From Oscillospiraceae bacterium (GTDB lineage: Bacteria; Bacillota; Clostridia; Oscillospirales; Acutalibacteraceae), in assembly GCA_029007475.1 (NCBI GenBank), contig JAQXHW010000167.1, positions 1 to 15,480 on the forward strand: a DNA stretch of 15,480 nucleotides. The letters run 5' to 3'. The position numbers were made by a program, and so were the translations under genes. Below, in pieces: positions 7,321 through 14,100 of this stretch; position 1 is the first letter of the stretch; each line of letters opens with the position of its first letter. The notes below the pieces were generated by a model. That model was not told the origin of the DNA and did not search any database. It saw nothing but the letters and a program-made list of their open reading frames with translations.

Positions 7321-8727
7321 TCAGTCTTTTGCCAAGGGAAGAGCAATAGTAACGGTAGTACCTACACCGATACCGCTTTCGATATCGAGCGTTCCGCCGT
7401 GCAGCGCAACAATCTCATCGGCAAGGGCAAGACCTATGCCCGAGCCGCGAACACTCTGGTTAGCTTTGAAAAATTTATCCTTAACTCTCGGCAGGTCGTC
7501 CGGAGCAATGCCGCAGCCTGTGTCGGTTACGACGATTTTTATAAGCTCATCCTCGGTAATAACCTGAATACCTACCACACCCTCTTTTGGAGTGTACTTG
7601 AGAGCGTTGTCAATTATATTAATGAACACCTGCTTGAGCTTGTTTTTGTCACCCATAACAGGAGCAATCATGTCCGATTGGTCGTAGAGAAGGTGTTTTC
7701 CCTCGTTGTGAGCTCGGTCGCGCATCATGTAGAGTACTTCGTCAAGCTCAGCTAAAATGTCGAGCTTCTCTTTCATGAGAATCATTTGGTTGTTTTGCAT
7801 TCTTGAGAAGTCTAAAAGCTCCTCAACAATACCTGTAAGCCGGGTGCTTTCCTTAACGATAATATCCATGCCCTTGTCAAAGGTTTCTTTGTCGGGAACA
7901 CCGCAGGACTGCATGGTTTCTGCCCAGCCCTTGATAGCGGTTAAGGGAGTTCTCAGCTCATGGGAAACGCTGGAGATAAAGTCGTTTTTCATTCTGTCGG
8001 CTGCGCCTAAAGCGGTAGCCATATCATTGATAGAGTCGCAGAGGTCACCGATTTCGTCGTCGTACATCTTGTCGATTTGGGCGTTAAAGTCGCCCTCGGA
8101 GATTTTTTTAGCGGTTTCGGTAATATTTCTGACAGGGTTCACTATAGAACGCACAAAGTAGGTGCCGGAGATAATAACAAGACCGATAATGAGCATACCG
8201 ACAATAACAAACACGGCGACAGCACAGAAGATTACAATGTCGATATCCGACATGGAGGAGATGTAGCGCACAGCGCAGATGTTTTCGCCGTCGGAGTTTT
8301 TAACCATACGCGTAATTGCGGTAACTTTCTCTCCGGAGGGGAGTCTGCCTACCCATTTTGCGTAGCCTGAGGTACTGTTTTTGGCTTCCTCGTAGTCGGG
8401 CATGGGGGATTCGGTATCGGGAGCAAAGCCCGTGGAGTTTGCCAAAATATTGCCGTTGCGGTCAATAACGGTAATTTCCATGCTTTCTCTCTCCGAGGAG
8501 GTTTCAACGTAATCGCGTGCGGCTGAGGTGAAGCCGGAAGCGGAGTCGGAGGGGAACTTCGAGAGAATTTTTGAAAACTCAACGCTTCTGCCGCTGAGAA
8601 TCTGCTCAACCGAGGAGTAAAAGTAGGTATGTACGGCAAAGGAGAGACAGACAATGGCAAAAACAACAATGGCGACAATAGCGCAAAGAGTGTTAAGTAC
8701 CCAGCGCTTAGTAATACCTTTTACCAT
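7321..8727 (-). CDS. Sensor histidine kinase with HAMP domain
   Basis: Membrane-bound kinase of a two-component system, surely partner of the regulator encoded just upstream. In 468 residues: TM1 (about 10-35); an extracytoplasmic region (36-160) with MEITVIDRNGNILANSTG (83-100), typical of a Cache/PAS-like sensor fold; TM2 (163-190); HAMP (191-243); HisKA with the phosphoaccepting H256 in SVSHELRTPLTAIKG; and HATPase_c with N box N370/N374 (NIIDNALKYT), G1 DTGCGI (402-407) and G2 GSGIGLAL (428-435). All catalytic motifs are intact. AAGGAG lies 9 nt before the ATG. A 172-bp gap separates it from the regulator gene, unusually long for such a pair. The architecture is like WalK/PhoR-type kinases, but the signal cannot be read from sequence. 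Confidence 0.94.
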   Translation of the reverse strand: MVKGITKRWVLNTLCAIVAIVVFAIVCLSFAVHTYFYSSVEQILSGRSVEFSKILSKFPSDSASGFTSAARDYVETSSERESMEITVIDRNGNILANSTGFAPDTESPMPDYEEAKNSTSGYAKWVGRLPSGEKVTAITRMVKNSDGENICAVRYISSMSDIDIVIFCAVAVFVIVGMLIIGLVIISGTYFVRSIVNPVRNITETAKKISEGDFNAQIDKMYDDEIGDLCDSINDMATALGAADRMKNDFISSVSHELRTPLTAIKGWAETMQSCGVPDKETFDKGMDIIVKESTRLTGIVEELLDFSRMQNNQMILMKEKLDILAELDEVLYMMRDRAHNEGKHLLYDQSDMIAPVMGDKNKLKQVFINIIDNALKYTPKEGVVGIQVITEDELIKIVVTDTGCGIAPDDLPRVKDKFFKANQSVRGSGIGLALADEIVALHGGTLDIESGIGVGTTVTIALPLAKD

Positions 8728-8756
8728 CTTGTATCAACTCCTTTTTGTTTAGTCCT

Positions 8757-8899
8757 GAGTTACGGCGAAATTAGCCTTAGGGGAAGTAAGGCGGTGTTGC
8801 TATGAAATTATGCCTAAGTGAAGTTTTCCTGAAATAAAATTTATATTTCGTGTAAGCTAAAGCATAACTCAGCCAAAGGGAAAAGACTGAGCCAAAGGC
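8757..8899 (-). other. Gap between response regulator and kinase genes with small hairpins and a near-repeat
   Basis: The 172-bp interval (8728-8899) has no plausible gene. On the minus strand it holds CTTTGGCTCAG and CTTTGGCTGAG as a near-repeat right after the regulator stop, a perfect GCCTTA-CTTCCCC-TAAGGC hairpin, and two copies of AGGC(A)TAATTTC, one before and one partly within that hairpin. No U-tract terminator and no convincing promoter were found. It may tune expression between regulator and kinase or stabilise RNA ends; that is inference. Confidence 0.4.
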
Positions 8900-9601
8900 T
8901 TATGCCTCCCACTTATAGCCTAAGCCCCAAACCGTAACAATATACTTGGGGTTAGAGGGCTCGTCCTCAACCTTCATGCGAAGACGACGGATATTAACAT
9001 CAACAATCTTTTCCTCGCCAACGTATGCCTCGCCCCAAACATGATTGAGAATATCGGTACGGTCTAAGGCAACGCCGGGATTTGAGAAGAAGTATTCGAT
9101 AATCTGAAACTCAACCTGAGTAAGCTCGATGAGCTTTCCCTGCTTCATAAGGGAGCGGTTTCTGAGGTTAAGGGTAAAAATACCGCTCTTAATTTCCTCT
9201 TTGAAGTTGTTTTCGTTTTTCTGCTCCGCAAGGGCAACACGTCTGTAAAGCGAGTCAACTCTTGCGGTAAGCTCTGAGGGTGAGAAGGGCTTTGTAACAT
9301 AGTCGTCGGCGCCGAGCATAAGGCCTGTTACCTTGTCCATCTCCTGAGTTCTTGCGGTGAGCATAATGATACCTATACTTCCGTTTTTATTTCTAAGCTC
9401 CTTACAAACCTGAAGTCCGTCAATACCGGGCATCATAATATCAAGAATAGCAACGTCAAAGTCGCCGCCCTGCTCCTCGTATTTCTGAAGCGCCGCTTCG
9501 CCGCAGTCAGCCTCTACGACATCATATCCTGCACGGCGCAGGTTGATTACAACAAAATCGCGAATAGCGGCTTCGTCCTCGCAGACAAGAATTTTTTTCA
9601 T
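8900..9601 (-). CDS. OmpR/PhoB-family response regulator
   Basis: DNA-binding regulator of the two-component system with the adjacent kinase. The 233-residue protein has a receiver domain (1-118) with the acidic pocket (E9-D10 region), phosphoacceptor D54 in AILDIMMPG, T82 and K104 in YVTKPFSP, all intact. A winged-helix trans_reg_C domain covers about 135-232 (LTQVEFQIIEYF, VWGEAYVGEEKIVDVNIRRLRMKVE, VWGLGYKWEA). The ATG at 9601 has a strong GGAGG six nt upstream. It follows the lipoprotein gene by 78 bp. Targets are unknown; autoregulation of this operon is possible but no direct-repeat operator was identified at the trmB promoter. Confidence 0.96.
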   Translation of the reverse strand: MKKILVCEDEAAIRDFVVINLRRAGYDVVEADCGEAALQKYEEQGGDFDVAILDIMMPGIDGLQVCKELRNKNGSIGIIMLTARTQEMDKVTGLMLGADDYVTKPFSPSELTARVDSLYRRVALAEQKNENNFKEEIKSGIFTLNLRNRSLMKQGKLIELTQVEFQIIEYFFSNPGVALDRTDILNHVWGEAYVGEEKIVDVNIRRLRMKVEDEPSNPKYIVTVWGLGYKWEA

Positions 9602-9659
9602 ATTATTAACCTCCGTCTCTTTCGGTATTTTATCTTGAATTGTGTTATTCTTCCGAGTT

Positions 9660-9692
9660 GTTTTTATTGTTTATACTGTTTATTGTTTATCT
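9660..9692 (-). repeat. A-rich tandem near-repeats at the lipoprotein stop codon
   Basis: On the minus strand four near-copies of ATAAACA/ATAAAAACA run through the lipoprotein gene's TAA stop into the gap before the response regulator. It could be replication slippage or simple low-complexity sequence; no function is evident. Confidence 0.4.
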
Positions 9693-11032
9693 CTGAGTAC
9701 AAATGCCTCGGCAATCTCCTCGTTGGTAAGCATCAAGGGGGAGTTGCTTTGAGGGATTTTGAAGCCGTAGACATAGGAGTCTGAAACTGCAAGCTGGGTG
9801 TAGCCCTTTGATGAAGCACCGTCATTCCAAACCGATGGCTCAAACATCTTTAGGGTAAGAAGCTCTTGACCCACACCCCTTTTCTCGTCCCACTGACAAA
9901 TTGTCACCTCGTTGGTTGAGTAGTTTGCGTAGGCGGTGAAGCTGTCGTTCCACTTTTCGGGAACAAAGAAGTAGAAGTTATAGCTTATGGAAGCGATTGT
10001 TTTTTCCTTAACGGTCATATCGCCGCCAAAGCCATACTCGCACCAATAAATCACGGGAGCGGGAGATACGTCAACCATACCCTCGGCAAGAGGAAGCCTG
10101 AAGGTGTTGGGAATTTCGATAACTCCGTCAGAGTCGATATCCTCCGAGAGAAAGGCGTAGCTACGGTATGCCTGGTTAGTGGGTTCATCTTTCGTGAAAG
10201 CTACGCTTTTTAGAGCTTGTGTGCTGTCATCGTAGAATAGTATTTGGGTTTTGTAGTAGCTGTTGTTGGCGTTTTTGCTGTCGGGAACAAGTCCGTCAAC
10301 AACGAGTCCGAACTGACCTTCAAATATATCTCCTGTTAGTAGCTGGGCGTAGGAAACAACGCTGTCGTCCATAGGAGATTCGGCGATGGTGTAGAGGTTG
10401 TTTCGAGTTCGATTGAGGGTAACAAGAGCGGCGCTTGCGGATTTTTCGGTGGTATAGAGGGAGAGAAGCATAATCTCATCCTTACCGCCGTCTGTGAAGT
10501 CGGCAATTTTGATATCCGTGTAGGTGTAGGAGGAAGCAAGCTCCACACTTCGGTTTCCGTCAAGCAGATAGAGTGACATGGTGTTGATAAGGGAATTGTA
10601 TGAGCCGTAGCCTACGATAATTTCTTTAACTGAGTCGCCGTCTAAATCGGCAAAGAGGAGACGGTCAACCATGGTGCTGGTGCTCAGGTGGTCTCCGAGC
10701 ACTACCCACTGCGAATTAATCTCTTTCATGATGAGCAGGTGGATTGTCTGAGTTTCTCCTGCGGGGAGGTAAAAGGCGATAGCCTCGTCCTTTAAGTCGC
10801 CGTCTAAGTCAACGGTGGTGATAGCGGTACGGTAGGTACCGTTTTGGGGGTATTTCAGAGTGTAGTTATCTCCTGCATGCTTGTCGATAAGCTCCTGAAT
10901 TTGGGCGTTACCGCCGGTTGCCTTGGGAGGACGCATAAGCTCTGACGCGTTCATAGAAAAGCCCGTCCTACAGCCTGAGAGCGTGAATACCAGCATAGCG
11001 GCAAGCAGTAGTAAAAGTATTCTCTTTTTCAT
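9680..11032 (-). CDS. Uncharacterised lipoprotein with FG-GAP/VCBS-like repeats
   Basis: Not assigned to a named function. The 450-residue protein has a lipoprotein signal peptide (MKKR, hydrophobic core to about 17, lipobox LSGC with C21), so it should be anchored on the outer face of the membrane. It then shows about five spaced repeats resembling FG-GAP/VCBS beta-propeller blades: VDLDGDLKDEAIAFY (74-88), ADLDGDSVKEIIVGYG (128-143), ADFTDGGKDEIMLLS (177-191), LTGDIFEGQFGLVVDG (232-247) and EDIDSDGVIEIP (297-308). The DxDGD-type loops could bind Ca2+. The C-terminal third has no recognisable motif. AAAGGAG precedes the ATG. It is 31 bp after trmB and directly upstream of the regulator-kinase pair, so an accessory role in signal sensing is plausible but is inference. 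Confidence 0.85.
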   Translation of the reverse strand: MKKRILLLLLAAMLVFTLSGCRTGFSMNASELMRPPKATGGNAQIQELIDKHAGDNYTLKYPQNGTYRTAITTVDLDGDLKDEAIAFYLPAGETQTIHLLIMKEINSQWVVLGDHLSTSTMVDRLLFADLDGDSVKEIIVGYGSYNSLINTMSLYLLDGNRSVELASSYTYTDIKIADFTDGGKDEIMLLSLYTTEKSASAALVTLNRTRNNLYTIAESPMDDSVVSYAQLLTGDIFEGQFGLVVDGLVPDSKNANNSYYKTQILFYDDSTQALKSVAFTKDEPTNQAYRSYAFLSEDIDSDGVIEIPNTFRLPLAEGMVDVSPAPVIYWCEYGFGGDMTVKEKTIASISYNFYFFVPEKWNDSFTAYANYSTNEVTICQWDEKRGVGQELLTLKMFEPSVWNDGASSKGYTQLAVSDSYVYGFKIPQSNSPLMLTNEEIAEAFVLRDKQ

Positions 11033-11063
11033 GTTTACCGCTCCTTTCTCTATGAGCTTGGAA

Positions 11064-11726
11064 TTATTTTTCTTTCAGAACAGCGGTTAAGTATTTAATG
11101 GGTATTCCCTGGTCGGAGAACATTTTTTCATGCTCCGTGACGATGTTGTCCTTTATGTCGCTTTTGTGGAGGTCGTAGGTGATATAGGTTATCTCGAAGC
11201 CGCACTCCTTAAAATATTCAAGGCTGTCCTCAAAAAGCTCGTCGTTGTCGGTTTTGAAGCGAATTTCTCCTCCTCGGGGCAAAAGCTCCTTAAAGAGCCT
11301 GAGCTTTGTGGGATGTGTAAGTCGGCGCTTGTTGTGCTTGCCTCGGGGCCAAGGATTGCAGAAGTTAATGTAGATTCTCGAAATATTATCCTCGGGGGAG
11401 AGAATCTCGTCAATCTTATCCACGTTGTATGCCGTGAGCATGATGTTTTCGCACTCTCTGTTTTCCTCGGAAAAGATATTGACAATATTCCTTCTTGCAA
11501 CACCTAACATATCGCTTTTGATATCTACGGCTATGAAATTAATATCGGGGTTTTGCAGGGCTTTTCTGCCTACGAAAGTTCCCTTGCCGCAGCCTACCTC
11601 AAGCTCAATCGGATTGTCACTATGAAAGAGACTTTTCCAATTTCCCCTCATATCCTTGGGATTGTTTATAAAAAAATCACAGGCGTCAAGCTCCGGCTGA
11701 GCCCACTTCTTTTTTCTGATTCTCAT
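11064..11726 (-). CDS. trmB: tRNA (guanine-N7-)-methyltransferase
   Basis: SAM-dependent enzyme that makes 7-methylguanosine at position 46 of many tRNAs. The 220-residue protein has the SAM-binding ELEVGCGKGTF (41-51), AVDIKSDM, the signature INFCNPWPRGKHNKRRL (120-136; DPWPK/RH-KRRL in most members, here NPWPRGKHNKRRL), GEIRFKTDN and the C-terminal TEHEKMFSDQGIPIKYL segment. Length is normal. The ATG at 11726 has only a weak GGTGA 4 nt upstream. It is the first gene after a good promoter (11779-11807) and leads the unit that also holds the lipoprotein, two-component system, DUF1385 and prmC. Confidence 0.96.
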   Translation of the reverse strand: MRIRKKKWAQPELDACDFFINNPKDMRGNWKSLFHSDNPIELEVGCGKGTFVGRKALQNPDINFIAVDIKSDMLGVARRNIVNIFSEENRECENIMLTAYNVDKIDEILSPEDNISRIYINFCNPWPRGKHNKRRLTHPTKLRLFKELLPRGGEIRFKTDNDELFEDSLEYFKECGFEITYITYDLHKSDIKDNIVTEHEKMFSDQGIPIKYLTAVLKEK

Positions 11727-11778
11727 TAAATCACCGAAAACACAATATTTTGATTATATTTATTTCTAATTAGTACCT

Positions 11779-11807
11779 ATTATATCAAAATGTAGTAGTT
11801 ATTGCAA
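11779..11807 (-). promoter_or_regulatory. Promoter of the trmB unit
   Basis: TTGCAA (11807-11802), a 17-bp spacer and a perfect TATAAT (11784-11779), giving a leader of roughly 45 nt before the trmB ATG. Confidence 0.85.
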
Positions 11808-11851
11808 TCATTTTAGCAAAAATATTTGTTAATGTTTTCATAAATGTTTAT

Positions 11852-11879
11852 AAAAAAACACGGAGCCTGATGCTCCGTG
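11852..11879 (-). terminator. Intrinsic terminator after the Nif3-family gene
   Basis: CACGGAGC pairs with GCTCCGTG (8 bp, 5-nt loop), followed by seven T on the minus strand, starting about 10 bp after the Nif3 stop. There is no T-run on the plus side, so it acts on the minus strand only. Confidence 0.95.
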
Positions 11880-11889
11880 CGGTAAACCG

Positions 11890-12645
11890 TTAAATTTTGT
11901 GGGAAATCCACCTGTAATTTTCGCTTTTTGAAAAAGAAATTTCGGGGAACTTTTGTGAAAGCTTTTCGCATAGGGGTTGTATGGCTACGTCCTCGGTGTG
12001 AAAATGTCCTGCGGCGATAATCGGCACACCCAAGGCGTGTGCCTCCAGAAGCTGATGGTGCTTGACTTCTCCCGTTACGAGCACGTCCGCTCCAAGTTCC
12101 TTTGCTCTTATAAAGCCGTCGCCGCCTGCGCCGCTTGAAACCGCAATTCTTTCTATGATTTTTTCGCCTAAGATGTATTCAACGCTTTCGCAGTTTAATG
12201 CGTTCTTTACCTCTTTTGCCAAGTCAATAACCGAGAGCTTTCTTTCAGGAGTGCCGACAGCTATAAAATCCTCGGGGAAAAGCTCAATTTGGGAAAGCCC
12301 CAGGGCTTTTGCGAGACAGATATTTACTCCGCAGTCCCTTGCGCGGTCTAAATTGGTGTGCAAACACAAGGCGGCAATATCCTCTCTTGCCAAAAGATAG
12401 GGAATACTGACTGAATTAAGAGCTTTCAGCGGGCTGAAAATAACGGGGTGATGGCTTATGATAAGGTCGGCTTTTAAGGCTTTTGCCTCCTCAATAACCT
12501 CGGGTGTTACGTCGAGGGAAAGAAGCACGTTTTTTACCTCTTTTTCCATGTCTCCCACAAGGAGCCCGCAGTTGTCAAAATCGGCCTGAGAGCTTACGGG
12601 TGCGAAGGTTTCCGTGTATTCAAAAATATCTTTAATTTTTATCAT
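11890..12645 (-). CDS. Nif3-like dinuclear metal center hexameric protein
   Basis: Member of the Nif3/YqfO (DUF34) family, sometimes annotated as GTP cyclohydrolase 1 type 2; the physiological role is unsettled. The 251-residue protein is the short form without the inserted PII-like domain seen in B. subtilis YqfO. Metal-site residues are visible: H65-H66 (ISHHP), H96 and D100 (LHTNLD), and H213/E217 in AAGHFHTEDVA. The start DFDNCGLLVGD is typical. Its ATG overlaps the trmK stop as ATGA. The same trmK-Nif3 order is known from B. subtilis (yqfN-yqfO), which suggests a link to tRNA or RNA metabolism. It ends at a strong terminator. Confidence 0.94.
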   Translation of the reverse strand: MIKIKDIFEYTETFAPVSSQADFDNCGLLVGDMEKEVKNVLLSLDVTPEVIEEAKALKADLIISHHPVIFSPLKALNSVSIPYLLAREDIAALCLHTNLDRARDCGVNICLAKALGLSQIELFPEDFIAVGTPERKLSVIDLAKEVKNALNCESVEYILGEKIIERIAVSSGAGGDGFIRAKELGADVLVTGEVKHHQLLEAHALGVPIIAAGHFHTEDVAIQPLCEKLSQKFPEISFSKSENYRWISHKI

Positions 12646-13307
12646 GACAGAGAAATCCTTTCTGCGATTTTGTCGGCAATTTTCGCATATTTTTCGTTGC
12701 CCTTTGCACGTTTTCTCAGGGTGCTTATCTGACGCTCCAGATAGGCTCTGTGAAGCTCGTTTTCCTCGGGATTCAAAATGCCGGTATATGAAAACTCATC
12801 TGAGATTTCCTGCGGAACTCCCCTAAAGGAAACCGCCATAACCGTGTAGAGCTTTCCCGAAGCCTCACAGGCACCCTGCTTATCAATCCGAAAGCCCTGC
12901 TTATAGAGATACTTTACGACTCTGTGTACCTTGGTCATAGGCTGTAAGACCAGTTGGTACCGAGGATTTTTTACCCAGGGAGCCGCGTCTAAAATTTCTA
13001 TAATCGTGTCGCCGCCCATTCCGGCGATTACGATATCTCTCACTTCATCTGGAGAAATACCCGAAAGACCGCCGCAAAGACGGGTCTTAACCTTATCCTC
13101 GGCGTGATATTTCTCTACGGTTTCCCTGCCCTTCTGAAGCGGCTCTGAAGCGATATCCGCCGCAACGGCAAAAGGCACCTTGCCCTCAAGGACAAGATGC
13201 ACGGGAAGATATGCGTGGTCGGTGCCGATATCCGCAAGGGGAGAGCCCTCACGGACAAATTCGCCGCATAGAGAAAGCCTTGAATCTAAGGAGAAAAGCT
13301 CTCTCAT
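12642..13307 (-). CDS. trmK: tRNA (adenine(22)-N(1))-methyltransferase
   Basis: SAM-dependent enzyme of the TrmK/YqfN family that makes m1A22 in tRNA, found mainly in Firmicutes. The 221-residue protein has the SAM-binding ADIGTDHAYLP (25-35), IAGMGGD (94-100) and LQPM (121-124), followed by a basic, helical, probably coiled-coil C-terminal region (about 170-215). The ATG at 13307 overlaps the stop of the small DUF1858 gene as ATGA, and its own stop overlaps the Nif3 ATG as ATGA, so three genes are tightly coupled. Identification rests on the motifs plus the conserved neighbour. Confidence 0.95.
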   Translation of the reverse strand: MRELFSLDSRLSLCGEFVREGSPLADIGTDHAYLPVHLVLEGKVPFAVAADIASEPLQKGRETVEKYHAEDKVKTRLCGGLSGISPDEVRDIVIAGMGGDTIIEILDAAPWVKNPRYQLVLQPMTKVHRVVKYLYKQGFRIDKQGACEASGKLYTVMAVSFRGVPQEISDEFSYTGILNPEENELHRAYLERQISTLRKRAKGNEKYAKIADKIAERISLS

Positions 13308-13501
13308 CCGCCGATTTTCTCGTTTATTTTACGAACCAGCTCGTCAACATCGGCATTGTGTACCTGACAGGCTTCCTCAATAGTCTCGCCTCTTGCGGCA
13401 GGACAGCCTAAGCAGTGCATACCCATAGCAAAGAAAAACTCTGCGGTTTCGGGATATTTATCGAGAACGTCGCCGATAACTAAGTCTTTTGTTATAGTCA
13501 T
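13304..13501 (-). CDS. DUF1858 small redox-disulfide domain protein
   Basis: A 65-residue protein made of one DUF1858 / hybrid-cluster-associated redox-disulfide-like domain: ITKDLVIGDVLDKYPETAE, then MGMHCLGCPAARGETIEEAC with a CxxC pair (C30, C33) and C45. Related domains occur at the N-terminus of ScdA/YtfE-type di-iron proteins. Its role alone is unknown; a redox or metal-binding function is suggested by the CxxC. GGAGG lies 10 nt before the ATG and a strong promoter upstream makes it the first gene of the unit with trmK and Nif3, to which it is joined by an ATGA overlap. Confidence 0.9.
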   Translation of the reverse strand: MTITKDLVIGDVLDKYPETAEFFFAMGMHCLGCPAARGETIEEACQVHNADVDELVRKINEKIGG

Positions 13502-13538
13502 AATTTTTTAACCTCCATGGGAAATTTTTTACAGAAAT

Positions 13539-13568
13539 ATTATATCACCCGACAGATTATTACGTCAA
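13539..13568 (-). promoter_or_regulatory. Promoter of the DUF1858-trmK-Nif3 unit
   Basis: TTGACG (13568-13563), an 18-bp spacer and a perfect TATAAT (13544-13539), about 38 bp upstream of the DUF1858 ATG. Confidence 0.85.
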
Positions 13569-13644
13569 GAGAGGATATTTGGAAAATTTAATTCATAGGA
13601 ATGGGGAGCACGTCGTTTTTGCCGACTGTCTTTTGCCGCGCTTG

Positions 13645-13683
13645 CGAAAAACAGAAAACGCCTCGGAAAATACCGAAGCGTTT
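13645..13683 (-). terminator. Intrinsic terminator after the zinc-ribbon gene
   Basis: AAACGCTTCGG pairs with CCGAGGCGTTT (11 bp, one G-T pair) around loop TATTTT, and the 3' arm runs into a T-rich tail (TTTTCTGTTTTT). It starts about 35 bp after the stop of the zinc-ribbon gene and closes the sigH unit. Confidence 0.9.
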
Positions 13684-13718
13684 GTTCACAAAAAATAAAT
13701 CAAGCAATGCTCGAAGAA

Positions 13719-14006
13719 TTATTCTGCGTCTGTACCTGCATTTCTTTTTGCAAAGCATTCTCTGCAGTAGTAGTCTTTGCCCTCCATGGGAGTAAAGGGA
13801 ACAGAATCCTCTTTGCCGCAATCGGCGCAGATGATAGCAGATCTTTCTCTCTGGGGTCTGCCGGCATTTTTACGTGCCTGTCTGCAAGCCTTGCAGCGCT
13901 GGGGCTCATTTACAAAGCCTTTCTCTGCGTAGAATTCCTGCTCTCCAGCGGAGAAAATGAATTCCTCGCCGCAATCCTTGCAAATGAGTGTCTTGTCTTC
14001 GTACAT
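13719..14006 (-). CDS. Small double zinc-ribbon protein (zf-trcl type)
   Basis: A 95-residue protein with two four-cysteine zinc-binding modules. The first (C9, C12, C38, C41) matches the zf-trcl pattern: CKDCGEEFIFSAGEQEFYAEKG then NEPQRCKACR. The second (C60, C63, C81, C84) reads CADCGKE, VPFTP, GKDYYCRECF. A basic linker (about 42-56) joins them. The family is common in anaerobic Firmicutes and has no assigned function; nucleic-acid or protein binding is inference. AGGT precedes the ATG at 14006. The gene follows the sigma factor by 94 bp and no separate promoter was found, so it is probably co-transcribed with sigH. Confidence 0.9.
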   Translation of the reverse strand: MYEDKTLICKDCGEEFIFSAGEQEFYAEKGFVNEPQRCKACRQARKNAGRPQRERSAIICADCGKEDSVPFTPMEGKDYYCRECFAKRNAGTDAE

Positions 14007-14043
14007 TGGACTTACCTCGCTTTTGGAAATAATAAAATTTTTA

Positions 14044-14094
14044 ATCCCGTGCGGATTTGCACCGCTTAGAGCAAAGCCCTAAACTTTTCGGGAC
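14044..14094 (-). other. Compact three-way-junction RNA fold between sigH-like gene and zinc-ribbon gene
   Basis: On the minus strand GTCCCG (14094-14089) pairs with CGGGAT (14049-14044). Inside lie hairpin TTAGGGC-TTT-GCTCTAA (14082-14066) and, with no gap, hairpin GCGG-TGCAAAT-CCGC (14065-14051). Nearly every base outside one 6-nt linker is paired or in a loop. GTGC can alternatively pair with GCAC. It matches no riboswitch I recognise. Read by eye; a chance fold is possible. Confidence 0.4.
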
Positions 14095-14100
14095 AAATAT

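Noticed and set aside
7399..8370. Plus-strand open frames opposite the histidine kinase
   Set aside because: The minus-strand kinase has every catalytic motif; the antisense frames show none and overlap one another.
11747..11791. ATTTTGAT / ATCAAAAT inverted repeat around the trmB -10 region
   Set aside because: The arms are far apart (29 bp) in very AT-rich DNA and one overlaps the -10 box by necessity, so chance is the simpler reading.
14051..14065. A T-arm-like hairpin (GCGG-TGCAAAT-CCGC) suggesting a tRNA
   Set aside because: The loop departs from the T-loop consensus, the stem is only 4 bp, and no D arm, anticodon arm or acceptor stem surrounds it.
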